64,000 bases of DNA from Salminus brasiliensis (GCF_030463535.1 NC_132888.1:5200081-5264080); one strand, 5' to 3'; counted from the first letter of the stretch, positions 43,868 through 54,649 are shown. Translations and numbers: made by a program. Notes: generated by a model not told the origin, from the sequence alone.

Positions 43868-44398
43868 GCCATGTCACTCCACTGCTGCGTTCTCTCTTCA
43901 CTGTAGCTTCCTGTAGCTGCTGCCCGCATCAGATTCAAAACCCTGACGCTGGCCTACAAGGCCAAGAATGGACCAGCCCCTCCGTATTTGATGGCAATGG
44001 TCAAAAGCCGGTCTGCACCAAGAGCCCTTCCAGCTTCAAGTACGGCTCGGCTCGACCCGCCATCCCTCAAAATCCACAGAAGACGAGCATCCAGACTTTT
44101 TTCTGTCCTGCACCGAAGTGGTGGAACGAGCTTCCCCTGGGTGTCCGAATGGCCGAGTCGCTCGCTGTCTTCAAACGCAGACTGAAGAGACCCACCTCTT
44201 CCGAGAGTACTTGGGCGAATAGAGTACTATGGTCGCCTTATTGTATTGTGTTTAGTAATGTCTAAGCTTAGAGGTATCTTTTGAATTATTGGTCTATTCT
44301 AACTAGCTAAGGTTTTTGTCTTGGGTAAATAGCAAAGCACTTTGTAAGTTGCTCTGGATAGGAGCGTCTGCTAAATGCCATAAATGTAAATGTAAATA
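43868..44398 (+). mobile_element. LINE, 3' end of ORF2 and tail
   Basis: The translated segments are PVAARIRFKTLTLAYKAKN, then GPAPPYLMAMVKSRSAPRAL, then RRASRLFSVL, and after a frame change PKWWNELPLGVRMAESLAVF. This is the C-terminal end of an L2-like LINE polyprotein. It is followed by the 3' UTR with GCTCTGGATAGGAGCGTCTG and a terminal AAATGTAAATGTAAAT repeat. A single frame change near 44110 is the main defect, so this is a relatively young, 5'-truncated copy. Confidence 0.85.
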
Positions 44399-44632
44399 AA
44401 TTAGGTGGGAAATTCAGGAGTCAGTTTGTATGGATGGAAACTATCAAAAACAGGGAGTTTAACATTTTCTATTTTAAGTTAGTTGCAAGGAAATGGCCAG
44501 ATATTTAAATTGTCTGCTGACAGTGACAGTGACATGCAAACACTGAAATGACAATTTGAGAGTTTAAATATTCCACAATGGGAAGAAAATGTACTGTCCA
44601 ACCATTTATTAAAAAATATTAAAAATAATAGT

Positions 44633-44634
<2 letters not shown>

Positions 44635-44672
<38 letters not shown>
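44635..44672. repeat. (TA)n microsatellite
   Basis: About 19 uninterrupted TA dinucleotides. A short TG run follows at 44763-44780. Confidence 0.95.
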
Positions 44673-44678
<6 letters not shown>

Positions 44679-44859
44679 ACATTATTATAATATACTGTGT
44701 GTAATTTGGTAATTGCTTCATAAAATGTTCCTCTACATCCATTGCTTTATTTGTGCAATGTGTATGTGTGTGTGTGTGTTTGTGACATGCATTGAAAAAA
44801 AAAACAATTTTACACATGCTTTGCCATAGAAAAAGTCTGCAGCTTATACAATGTGCACG

Positions 44860-45600
44860 AAGACAAACAGGTCAGGGATCTGTAAAGTGGTGAGATAATG
44901 ACACCATCATTATTGGACAATAGGGTAATTAGATTGTAATCGTGAGTCCTACATAACTTAATGTATATCTGGGTAATGAAAGTAAACAGAACATTTATTA
45001 TAGGTGATTCTGAGACCAGATGTCTTTTTTTTACAGAGCAGACTAAACCTTGCCAGAGCAAAGTGTCTTAATCTTTTACCAAAGAAGGTCGCCTGACATG
45101 TATATAGTGAGTATGATCAACAAAATGATGTCACCTATTAGACACCCATTTTCTTAAAATACACCATCAGTGGCTGATCCCAGTACCCAGAGACTTGTTA
45201 AACATTAGTCTCGTCTGACAACCATTTGTGTACTGTAACAACCAGAACATTCATACAGATTGTTTCTTTTGTCATTCATTAGGTTAATGACTGTGTTTTG
45301 TTTATGAGCTTGTCATGTGTTGTGGGGTCCCTGACAGCTGTCCCAGTAGGTCTGTAAGCCAGGATAATTGCTCTTATGGGAGTGAGTTGTTGAAACAGCC
45401 AATTTCTGCATTGAGTGATGTGGCAATATTCTGCTTTCACTAAGAGTTTCCCTTCTTGAAAAAACAAGCTTATCTGGAACTTTAAGGATGGATTCATTGC
45501 TTCCACTGGATAGGGAACAAAGTAAAAGTAAACTTTCTAAAACTAATACAAACAAAATGGCAAGACTGCACTTAGTAGGCCCAGTATGTCATGTTGCATG
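44860..45600. repeat. Group D duplication unit, distal upstream segment, copy 1
   Basis: 45120-45430 aligns with 59778-60070. It contains a 34-base exact match at 45216-45249 and 59871-59904 (TGACAACCATTTGTGTACTG...) and many shared flanking motifs (GATGTCACCTATTAGACACC, TCATTCATTAGG.TAATGACTG). The part at 44860-45010 aligns more weakly with 58918-59120 (GACAAACAGGT, GTGGTGAGA). This is non-coding DNA duplicated with the downstream receptor gene. Confidence 0.75.
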
Positions 45601-45718
45601 AGTATAAGCTTTTGGATGGTCAGTATTAATCAGGAAAACATTTACTTGAACTGCATTTACTTACTCACAGGATTGCATTTTTTAGCCATTGTGGCTAATT
45701 ACTAGGCTATGAATTTAA

Positions 45719-46006
45719 GGCTGTGTTCAGACTGCAGGCAAATTTGGATTTGTTTCTCACATCAGATTTGGTGAGATGACGGTCTGCACTGTTATTTGTA
45801 CATGATTGGATATGTGTGCCCAGACATCACAAACCTATCTGCATGAGTCACTGTGGTCATGATGTAGGTGCTACTGACTTGCTTTCATTCACAGAAACAG
45901 GAGAACAGATGTGACTTTGCGAGAAATTGCATTTCAAACCACCTACATTTCATGTATCATCTAGATATAGAAAAAAACTATTTGGCCTGACAGTCTGAAT
46001 ATAGCC
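45719..46006. mobile_element. MITE with 25-bp terminal inverted repeats
   Basis: The left end GGCTGTGTTCAGACTGCAGG continues with CAAAT. The reverse complement of the right end is GGCTATATTCAGACTGTCAG continuing GCCAAAT. The termini match with only a few differences. The 288-bp element is non-coding. It has no counterpart near 60110-60980, so it inserted after the local duplication. Confidence 0.8.
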
Positions 46007-46539
46007 TATAGACCTAGATGTCTTTGCCCATGTCCTGGAGGCTGGTGAACTATTTTGAAGATATTTGGGCTGGAGTTCTAGGCAACTTTGTGGCAGAGCA
46101 TGAGTCCTAAGTCCCCCATATCTTGTTGTATATCTATAATTACCAAACCAGATACAGCAGATAGTTAATAGTGGTGGTATTAATAGTGGCAGATAGTTAC
46201 GAGTCCATTTTCTTTTTCTTTTTTTAAAGGTTTTAACATGGTCACTAAACAGGTAGCAGTGGTAGGAGGGTGAGCCGCTGGTCTGCTATAGGTGGTGGTG
46301 GGTGGGGGTTCCGCTGGTCAGACTGGTAGATGGCAGCTGGTCTGACGCAGGTAGAGGGGACCTCAGCGGGCAATCTTCCAGCAGGTCGGGCTGGGTGGCC
46401 GTTTACTCTGAGAGTGATTTCACCCTCACATCCTATCCAAGAAAACTTCTCATTATCATCACAATTGGCCAGTCATGTCAATCTTTTGAGTCATACAAGA
46501 TCTGAAGACACAGAAACCAATAGATGAGCATACACAGTG
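46007..46539. other. Intergenic, no gene recognised
   Basis: A G-rich stretch at 46255-46400 (GGTGGTGGTGGGTGGGGG and similar) may be decayed retroelement flank. No gene is visible. Confidence 0.35.
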
Positions 46540-47900
46540 GTCATTACCTCTGCCATTAATGTGGACAACACTAAATGAATGAGCTTTGATGGGGCAGACT
46601 TCAGTAGCATAACACTAAGGTCATACCTTGTCACTCAAATCTTGCGCCCTCAACTCCCACCCACATGGGATGAACGTGGAGGGTTGAAGACCCATAAACA
46701 TGCTGAATTGTCCAGGTATTTTTAAACTTTCTGTAACTTGCTGGAGTCTATCTTTAGCCCCTTGCAAGCTCCAAAGATGTTCATACCACAGTCAGATTGT
46801 ATTTGTTTAGCAGGCCCACAGGTGGCAAAACCTGCATTAATAAAGCTTGATGAGTCCATTGTTGTGATCATGTGAAAAGTACTATCCTTTTACTGTTGGC
46901 TAGTCCCTCTCTAGTTGGCTAGATTTGATGTTCCGTGACCACCAATGGACCAAATATGTCCTAACAATGTAGGAAAAGAGTGGATCCACCAATGATTCAA
47001 TAACCCATTGCTCTCAATGCATTGCAAAATGAAACCTTTGATGCTGCACCTGCTCACAGTAACGTTTGACGGGCAGGGTAGTAATGCTACCCTCCAATGC
47101 TTAGTTGCCCTAAAGCATCAACATATGGGCATAGTTAAAAAAGAGCAAGTCTTCAACACATAATGATCTTTGTTTCCCTTGAAGTAATAAGCCATGTTGG
47201 AGTTTTGCAGGGGCTTCACCAAGATGAAGAGGTTGACCAAAGGAGTTTCACATTTCGATGTCTTGTACAAGAAAGCTTTTTCTGCCAACCAGGTGCTGTG
47301 CTTAGCTGTTGCTAAAACTGATATTTTTGTATGATCAGTAGGATTTTGATCAGTAGTTATATATTTCTACTGCGGGTAGTCTATGCGAAGACCAAGGTCC
47401 TTCAGCTCTTCTGCGAAGAGAAATAGTCTCAAAACCTCAACCTTGTTGAAGGCTATGTTGACAGTCTGAGATTTTAAAGTGAAAACATCTCTTTGGTGTT
47501 TAGTGGAAAAGATCATTTTGTCCTCAGTAGGCACTGGCAACAGGCCACTGCCAACAAAAACTATTCCTTTGAATAAACTGTCTTGCCCTTTGTCTGCAAT
47601 CTTTCTCACCTTCAAGGGCCACTCTCCTGAAGCTGAAAATGTCTGCTACAAGGAAAGCACTACTGCCAAAAACCTGCATCCTGTACTCCATCTCAAACTC
47701 ATCATCAATCTCATTGTTGCAGTATTGGAGGAAGTGCAGAAAGTTTCAACAATCATTTTGCACCACAAGGTAGTAGAACATTTGCTGTATGTTGGTTGTT
47801 ACAGCTACACACCAGTACTCCCAGGAGACTGTTGTTCATGTTGGGCCCAATTAGCAGCATGTCATTCAATAGTGGAGTTAAACACAACTCTTATTTGACC
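46540..47900 (-). mobile_element. BEL/Pao retrotransposon pol relic
   Basis: On the minus strand the broken frames give, from 47890 downward: RVVFNSTIE, then SLLGVLV, then MEYRMQVFGSS (reverse transcriptase near 47700), and KVEVLRLFLFAEELKDLGL (RT linker near 47420). Integrase follows with LDIFGPLVVT near 46960, MDSSSFINAGFATCGPAKQ then IQSDCGMNIFGACKGLKI near 46850-46760, and FNPPRSSHVGG near 46690, with LSTLMAEV near 46570. The SDxGxNFxGAxKxL and FNPPxxxHxGGxWE patterns are specific to BEL/Pao integrase. Many stops show it is ancient. It sits between the two upstream blocks of the first group D receptor unit and is absent from the second. Confidence 0.85.
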
Positions 47901-48655
47901 AACTTTTGAGCATAATAACATTGAAAGATTCCAACACTCAAACAGTCATTGTATATAGTGGGGCCAGATCTGTATGTTCATTATTTAGCATGTTCCTCAT
48001 TAACCCTGTAAAGTCATATTTCATATATGGGCAGTTCATAAGCATACAGTTATAAGTAAAGCAAGGTGGTTGTTGGTCTGTTCATGGTTGTTAAGTAATT
48101 GTTTCATTGTTCTGGAATTAGGGAGTGGGGCAACCCTATAAAGAGAAGCATCTTTGTCCATTGTCCTCATTTGCAGATAAGTGTGAAATTTCATGGATGG
48201 AGCTGGTTTGTCATTATACCCTGTGCAATTAAAGATGGATTACCCAAACATTTTTCCAAACATAGCATATACTTTTTCCAACTCACTGAAGCAGCACTCT
48301 TTGATTTTAGCAAAATGTATCTTTTTTGTAAATACTGTTATAGGATGCTGGATTGATATGCTGTCTTGGATTTTCCAGTAGGTTTGTCACTACTATCAAG
48401 TAAAGGGAGTATTAAGACTAGTTGTGGACTTTATTTTCCATTTTCAGGAAAATCTCTGTGTACTATATAGTGGCATAGAGTATAGGCTTAATCCCAGTCC
48501 AGGATACAGTCCTTAGAGTTCTGCAGGCTCCTATTTTTGTCACATATTATCAGGGGTATCATTTTGGTCATTAAGTATACCATTATATTCCCTCTTTAAT
48601 TGATGTAAAAGTATTTACCAGAACTTATAAATAGACAATTAATCAGCATTAATCA
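47901..48655. other. Intergenic, no gene recognised
   Basis: No coding match. It may include the eroded N-terminal part of the BEL/Pao element, but no domain is readable. Confidence 0.35.
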
Positions 48656-48659
48656 GTAA

Positions 48660-49440
48660 TTAAAGATGTTTCTAACAAGTACCCCAGAGAAGATCTGGGC
48701 TTAATTAGATGCACATTAACAAACCTAATGTTTTTGTTTGTTTGTACACATGCAGACTAATTAATCCCAAATCACCATTTTGCACTTTTTACAGATGCAT
48801 ATATGTGTGATCTTCATGATCAGTCCAAGTTGTCACATGAAAGACTGAAGCAAAGACTGTGAACTTTTGAAGTCACACAACAAACAGCTTATAATAATAA
48901 CTGCATGATCTGTTCTACCTTGTGCATTTTAGGTGTGTTGTGCTTTAAGAAAATGTATATTCACTTTACTTGTTTAAAGCTCTTACTACTTGTGCCTGTT
49001 TAATGCAAAGGTTTTCAGACTGCTTCTCAAGGGCCCCTAGACAGTCCACAGTTTTGCTCTTTGTTGGGTTTCCTGTGGATCGAGGGAAATTGTGGACCAT
49101 CTGGGGGAACCTGAGTATTCTACTTCTTTCTTGTTATCTGTTGTGCTGTCTAGTCACTTTTGAGTCTTAGTTCCCCTCAAGGCTTCTTGTTCTAGTTACT
49201 AGAGTTTTTTCTTGCCACTGTTTCTAATTGCTTGCTAAAAAGAGGCTTAGACCCAGATCTCTATGAAGCTGCTTTGTGACATCTGTCACAAATCATTTAG
49301 AATTTGAAATTTGAATAATAACATGCATAATTGTTCTGTTTTATGTCTGTGTCATTGGAAAGCATATAGATCATGTATTACAGATCTTGACGTAAAATGT
49401 ATGATTTTTGTATTCCTCTAGGTGTACAGAGGCTGCTCAA
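48660..49440 (+). promoter_or_regulatory. Proximal upstream region of group D copy 1
   Basis: 48670-49100 aligns with 61455-61860. Matches include AACAAGTACCCCAGAGAA, TTAACAAACCTAATG, ACTAATTAATCCCAAATCAC and CCCCTAGA.AGTCCACAG. A dispersed repeat (49160-49315) has inserted in this copy only. The acceptor TTTGTATTCCTCTAG ends at 49421, 19 bases before the ATG, and is identical in the second copy. Promoter elements must lie within the shared part; I cannot pinpoint a TATA box. Confidence 0.5.
49160..49315 (+). repeat. Dispersed fish LINE 3'-end-like repeat
   Basis: CCCCTCAAGGCTTCTTGTTC, TTTTTTCTTGCCACTGTTTC, AAGCTGCTTTGTGACA and an AATTTGAAATTTGAATAATA tail are typical of a widespread teleost repeat. 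The duplicated partner region at 61860-61990 lacks it. Confidence 0.65.
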
Positions 49441-50427
49441 ATGAACTCCTCAGCTCTTGTCAGCAATGGGACTGGTGCATTTGATAGTGGTTTTTATCTA
49501 ATAGCTTTTAACACTTTGGGCAATAAGAACTACCTGATATTGGCATTGGTAATTATCTACCTGGTCACTCTGTTCTGTAATCTTATCCTGTTGGCAGTGT
49601 TCTTTATGAACCCCAGTCTACAGAACGCTAAGTTTATTGCTATTTGTAACCTTGCAGTAGTCGACATTTCGATAAGCAGTGTCATTGTTCCACAGATGGT
49701 TCCTGTGTTTGTATTCAATCTCAATCACATTTCTTTTGGAACCTGTTTCTCTCAGATGTTCTTCATGCACTTTTTCAGTGATTTGGAATCCTTTTCACTT
49801 GCCCTCTTGGCCTATGATCGCCTGGTTGCTATCTGCTTTCCTCTGCGCTACCCCTATATCAACACTAATCTGAGGATGGTCCTCATCATAGGTGGGCTTT
49901 GGTTTCTAGTATTTTTGATTGAGGTTTTCCCAGTAACTCTGGCCAGCAATCTCACCTACTGTAGATCAAGAGTGGTCCAGAGTTGTTGCTGTGAACATGG
50001 GCCAGTGTATGCCTTAGCATGCGGTGATACCTCTTTTAATAATAGATTGGCAACTGCTAAGTCTCTGGTGGTCCTGCTTGGTCCCCTGTCTTTCATTATT
50101 CTATCTTATGTTGTTGTGGTGTTTGCAGTGTTGCGAATTGCATCTGTGACGCAACGCTGGAAAGCTTTCCACACCTGTCTCACTCACCTGGTCTTGGTCC
50201 TCATTTATTATTTGCCATTGATCTTAGCTTACGTACTGGGGAACCTGCGTTTAGTTCAGTCAGTAGATATTTTTACAGCCATTCTGACGGTGTCTGTTAC
50301 CCTGCCTCCCATGCTAAACCCGATCATCTATAGTTTAAAGACTGAGGAACTGCGGGACAAGCTGCTAAAATGTATTAAGCCATCAAAAGTGGTATCACAG
50401 ATGCAAAAACAAGAAGCAGTCAGTTAA
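49441..50427 (+). CDS. Odorant receptor, group D copy 1
   Basis: Intact single-exon receptor of 328 residues. It has NSS, NGT and NLT glycosylation sites at N2, N9 and N170. The helix-2 start is LQNAKFIAICNLAVVDISIS, which lacks the usual LHxPMY. Other features are C102 (FGTCFSQ), LAYDRLVAICFPLRYPYIN at 124-142 in place of MAYDRY, a cysteine-rich second loop (TYCRSRVVQSCCCEHGPVY), KAFHTCLTHLVLVL in TM6, and LPPMLNPIIYSLKTEELRD in TM7. The start is the ATG of MNSSALVS: the reading frame stays open upstream, but that part has no ATG and contains the acceptor AG at 49420-49421. It is about 95% identical (17 differences) to 62044-63030, and nine of the differences are in the last 19 residues. Ligand unknown. 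Confidence 0.96.
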   Translation: MNSSALVSNGTGAFDSGFYLIAFNTLGNKNYLILALVIIYLVTLFCNLILLAVFFMNPSLQNAKFIAICNLAVVDISISSVIVPQMVPVFVFNLNHISFGTCFSQMFFMHFFSDLESFSLALLAYDRLVAICFPLRYPYINTNLRMVLIIGGLWFLVFLIEVFPVTLASNLTYCRSRVVQSCCCEHGPVYALACGDTSFNNRLATAKSLVVLLGPLSFIILSYVVVVFAVLRIASVTQRWKAFHTCLTHLVLVLIYYLPLILAYVLGNLRLVQSVDIFTAILTVSVTLPPMLNPIIYSLKTEELRDKLLKCIKPSKVVSQMQKQEAVS

Positions 50428-50596
50428 AAAAAGTTGTTTGATGAGGTTGGACTACAAGTTTTCTCTGACAATTGTACCAGAATTTAAGAATGTTGAACTG
50501 TACCACATATTTTTGTAAAGTGAAGCAGGACTTGGGTATTGCATTGTGTAGAAATGATGCACAAGAAAGTGTGCTTCCTGTCATCCCTGTTGAATC

Positions 50597-50632
<36 letters not shown>

Positions 50633-51299
50633 AGTGTATAGGATTACTATTTAAAAAGACACTAAGAATGTGTAATGCTTTATAGTATTTATGTGAAATG
50701 CCAAGCCTAACAACTAGGATGTAAAAGAGAAAAAAGGAAAGAAATGTAAAAAAATAGAGTTATGAAATAACTGATTTATTTTGAGGGGGAACATTAATGA
50801 AGCCCTTAATGATGTCTTGTTTATTGTGTATATTTATATGTAAGCTTATGAAAAATTTGGGCACACCTGTAAATAAATGTAAGTGTAAATATGTTCACAT
50901 TATCTGCTTCTAAATATTAAAAGAAATTACTGTTTATTTGCTTAATTTTAATATGCATGTAAAAAACATAATATTAACAATTTTTATGTTTACAAAAACA
51001 ACTTTCCCCCTCCCTTTTTTAAGCCATTTTAAGGGTCTACATTTCAGAAATTACTTAAATGCTTTTATTTGTCTTCATGTAAAAAACTTTGAATTGGCAC
51101 TGTATATGAAAGGTGTTGTACAAATAAACTTGCCTTGCCTTATACAAAAGTAAGTAAAATGTCCATGTGTCCTCTACAGGAAACACATGTAAAGATAGAT
51201 ATTTTTGCACATTTTAGACTTGTAGACTTTTAGATTTGTTATTTTCATCTACAGTGTCAAATACAGCACACATTTGAGTCAGTATTTCACCGTATATCA
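50428..51299. other. 3' flank of group D copy 1
   Basis: It includes an AT microsatellite at 50601-50628 and a relic motif, CTTATGAAAAATTTGGGCAC, at 50846, like the terminal repeat of the element at 59126-59727. At 51085-51140 there is a LINE-like tail (GGTGTTGTACAAATAAACTT followed by GCCTTGCCTT). The first 250 bases partly align with 63031-63260. No gene. Confidence 0.5.
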
Positions 51300-51605
51300 T
51301 CTTTTACAAAAGCTTTTTCAGTCCTGTGGTGAGGTTGAAAGAGTGACTGAAATTTGTCAAGACAGCCACTAAAGTTTAACAAAACTGCTGACTTGATACA
51401 ACTTGAAAACAACTTTTTCAATGATCTTGACTATAAACAGAAGATTTGAGACAGGTCTGTAGTTGTTAAACACAGAAGTTCTCTTTTTCAGGAGGGGCTT
51501 AATAAAAGCTATTTTAGTTACTTTGGGCAAACCATTTTGGGCAATGAGCCATTTACTATAACCTGCAAATCTTTTGCTACAGAGTTAAAAATAGTCTTTA
51601 AAAAC
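51300..51605 (-). mobile_element. LINE reverse-transcriptase fragment
   Basis: Minus-strand frames read VTKIAFIKPLLKK and then FNNYRPVSNLLFIVKIIEKV (near 51480-51420), then LDKFQSLFQPHHRTEKAF (near 51360-51310). This corresponds to the NNYRPxSNLPFxSKxxEKV and FQSGFRPxHSTETAL blocks of vertebrate LINE reverse transcriptases. It abuts the Gypsy copy at 51605. Confidence 0.8.
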
Positions 51606-52849
51606 TAATGCGGGCAAAAACCTGAAGGCCACCTGAGGCTGGTAGGCAGCCAGGGAGCAAAGCGAGGCTGGGCCAACCTAACGGAGGGGGGGAGCCAGAT
51701 ACAGGAACCCAAACCACGCTCGTCAGGCGCTGATAAACTTACGTGCCTAGAGTGCAAGGGAACCGGACGCCGAATCTCACTGGCGACCAACCGGTGAACC
51801 AGACAGCGAACTCCTTCTGAACGTGAAACAGCTCCGATAGAGCATACACTACCGAAACCCGTAGACTCTCCTAGAAGTCTCATGAACGTGAGGCCAACAT
51901 AACGCTTGCCGTCGCAAGAGTAATTCTCGGCCCAGACCTTAGCGTTTGCTCCCCTTTTGTACCCCAGCTCTCAGGTGACCCAAATCAGAACTAATAATGG
52001 GAAAGCACAGATGAACAAACATGGCGCAGTCTGTAAACGGGTGTCAACGTAAAAGTCCTTGAACATGAAGCCTGTGGTCCACGGCTCGGGACCGCCGCCG
52101 ACGGGGATACCCCGGTCGCCAGTAACCTGCGGAGCATGAATCACCATGAAAGTACCACGCCAGCCAGGCATGCCGGGAGTGACAGCCAAAGACGCAAGGG
52201 CACAGCACCAGTGGAGAGGCGGTCATCTCGGGGGCGACCACGGAGCCCAGGGACCGGCCTACTCGGGCTACGCCCGTGAAGAACCCGCCATCGTGTGAGG
52301 CCAACACCCTGATCGGCCGGTACCCAGGAGCGCACCTCGGGACCACACCCCTCCCGGCCCATGAAGCGCTGCGCACGGCCCCCACGCCCATGGGAACCCA
52401 GCCACCACCTGACTGCATGGACGGGGGTCCCTCGCCTCCGCAGGTTCCGGTGGCGAGTCCGCTGGGGTGGCCCCATCCCTGTGCCCAGGATCCACAGGCT
52501 GCTCTAGAAACCCAGAAAAAAAAACAAGACATGACCGAGGTGCAAACAATGAACAAGAATGTGATCAAAATACAAAAAAACAGACGAGAACCAAAACCAA
52601 CTTAACGTAAAGTCCGAGGCCGTTGCGGCCTACCCGGGGGGCGATGGTGGTCAGTACCCCAGGTAGGCGCCATCCTAGGGGCCGCAGACTCCAGAACCGA
52701 CGCGGTGGGCCTCATCCACTTAGCAGGGGCTGCCGCTGTGGGCGTCATCCACTTAGCAGAGGCCACCGCTGAGGACGCCATCGCCGTGAAAGTCAGGGCA
52801 GCTAGCAACACCATGGCAGATGCCACTGCCGAACTGTGAACAGAGGTGG

Positions 52850-52945
52850 GCTGGGCCGCCGACGTGGCTTGAGAGGCGGGCTGGGACGCCGACGTGGCTT
52901 GAGAGGCGGGCTGGGCCGCCGGCGTGGCTTGAGAGGCGGGCTGGA
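52850..52945. repeat. 30-bp tandem repeat within gag remnant
   Basis: A GC-rich unit containing GGCGTGGCTTGAGAGGCGGG or its variant GACGTGGCTTGAGAGGCGGG recurs three times at a 30-base period. In the gag frame (minus strand) it encodes repeats of PARLSSHVGG. The repeat is absent from the 19-23 kb relative. Confidence 0.85.
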
Positions 52946-53121
52946 CCCACTAGTTGGGTGACTGGCTGCCATTGGTCCGCCTGTTGCTGCATCAGGCGAC
53001 CAGCGGTCTCAGACACACTCAGCGGAGTGTGGTGCTGCTGCCCCAAGACTCGTCCTTGGGCGCAAGCAGCCAGATTCAGGGCACCCATCCCCGCTGTTTG
53101 GGTGGTTAAGTCCGAGAATTC

Positions 53122-53326
53122 TGTCATGCTGGCTAAGCTAGACATGGACGGGTGAACACTCGCAGGGACGGTGCAATGCATGATAACGTTTTATTCAAAT
53201 GAACAAGGGGAAAACACAAGAGTGCAGTCTGTAAACGGGTGTCAACGTAAAAGTCCTTGAACATGAAGCCTGTGGTCCGCAGCTCGGGACCGCCCTCGGG
53301 GTGGGCGCGGCGACGCGGCCCTGACA
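53122..53326 (-). repeat. 5' LTR of the deleted Gypsy copy
   Basis: It is bounded by the inverted termini TGTCA and TGACA. It shares about 75 bases (GCGGTCCCGAG...CGGGTGTCAACGTAAAAGTCC on the plus strand) with 52022-52095 in the other LTR. The middle of the LTR is missing. AATAAAACG on the minus strand near 53190 is its polyadenylation signal. The first bases after the LTR include AATTCTCGG, as in the other Gypsy element. Confidence 0.8.
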
Positions 53327-53329
53327 TAA

Positions 53330-54190
53330 ATGACAGACAGACAGAATAGATTTCAGCATCAAAAATGCTGACTGTGCATGATTAGAATGAGAACCTTTTC
53401 TAATTAAATGTTGCATGAGCACTATTACACTATGTGTAAGGTGTAACAATCATGTAAATTGAACATATTTAAATTTTCAGTTTATGTTAGTATATACATG
53501 TGATGAGAACAGAGTGAAAGTTGACTTTAGTGATTAAAAATGAGGTTCATTGTTCAAGAGAATATAGAAAGTAGCACAATAAACAATAAATGAATGAGCA
53601 CAGTAAATGTCCAAACATAATGTACCTTGAGAAAGAATGCAAAAACTTTCCAGTATTATAATAAATGAAATATGTATTATACTGCAATATGGAGCCAACA
53701 TAGTGTATAATTCTGACAATTGTTAAGTTCAGTGGACTAATTAATGGTTCTGTTCATCCATAATAAATAAATAAATAAATTAATTAATTAAAAAACATAT
53801 AAAAAATTATATTTGATTCTATCATGTAGTCCTCTTCCATTTGACTAATGATTTTTAACATATCTAAATGTATCCAATTTTAAAAATATGGTGATAGTGG
53901 GGTGGGCTGCTATTACAGCTGCTCTGAACACACTTTGTCCTTTTTATTTTTTGTTCTTTGACTTATTAATCAACAATCAGTAGTTTTTAACTCCGTAACC
54001 AAGCTGGCCGGTGAGATCCTGAGAAAAAAAACAAAGAACACGATGTGAAGCAGTGACCCCGAGGACCGCAAGCCGGCTTCAGGAACAGGCTGAAGGTTCT
54101 AACCAGTAACCAGTTGAGATGTTCTCAGGATACTGCATGGACAGGACAATAAAGGCAGCAGCAGCAGCTGGTGCAACAATGCCAACGTTG
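53330..54190. other. Intergenic, no gene recognised
   Basis: AT-rich with an AATAAATAAATTAATT-type low-complexity run at 53761-53790. No coding similarity. Confidence 0.4.
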
Positions 54191-54199
54191 ATACTCTTG

Positions 54200-54515
54200 C
54201 ATGCTCCTGCACATCCAAGCTGGAGCTGCTCGCCCTCAATTTTCATCCTTTCTCTCTTCCCTTCAGAGTTTATATTGCCCATCGCCTGCACGATCTACAT
54301 CCTGCCTCAGGAAAAAAATTGCCACCACACTGTGTGAGCTTCATATAGCGCTCATACAGTTTCAGACAAACTACCAGGACAATGTGCTCATCGTGGTTAT
54401 GGACTTCAATAGTGCCAACCTCAAAAACGCAGTGCTGAACTTTCTGTCCTACCAGGGGTGACAGGACACTGGACAACTGCTACATTCCATTCAAGGACAG
54501 TTATAAGGAACAAGC
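54200..54515 (+). mobile_element. LINE endonuclease fragment
   Basis: The plus-strand frames read CELHIALIQFQTNYQDNVLI then VVMDFNSANLKNAVLNF, and after a shift RTLDNCYIPFKDSY. This is the end of an APE-type endonuclease domain: the GDFN box, here MDFN, and the TLDHCYTPFK box. It is the upstream part of the same LINE type seen at 3000-3790. A nonsense codon and a frameshift are present. Confidence 0.8.
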
Positions 54516-54649
54516 TTAACCCCCATATATATATTAAAATGCAGTTTTCAAAGCATTTTACTACTGGTTTTACTATGTATGACTATTTATGTGACAAATA
54601 AACTTTAATTTGTTTTGAATTAAAATTAATGTGAATGTGTTGCATATAA

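Larger units (their letters stand above)
51606..53326 (-). mobile_element. Chromodomain Gypsy element, internally deleted copy
   Basis: Read on the minus strand there is a 205-bp LTR (53326-53122, starting TGTCAGGGCC and ending CATGACA). The gag N-terminus follows (MTEFSDLTTQTAGMGALNLA, as in the 19-23 kb element), then a short repetitive Ala/Arg/Leu-rich stretch. The sequence then jumps to the pol C-terminus with a chromodomain (broken RSWVPAD and GRPRDD near 52350-52200). It ends in a second LTR from about 52100 to 51606, truncated at its end. All of capsid, protease, RT, RNase H and integrase are missing. It lies between two parts of the group D/E unit. Confidence 0.85.

Noticed and set aside
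47367-47615. Minus-strand open frame as a host gene
   Set aside because: Its sequence fits the linker of BEL/Pao pol and is flanked by other parts of that element.
49408-49440. Upstream extension of the group D receptor (and the same at 62011-62043)
   Set aside because: The extension has no ATG and spans the splice acceptor AG; the ATG of MNSSALVS is the credible start.
52044-52568. Longest minus-strand frame near the Gypsy copy as a protein gene
   Set aside because: The chromodomain reads in a different frame over the same DNA; this frame is a shadow within LTR and pol remnant.
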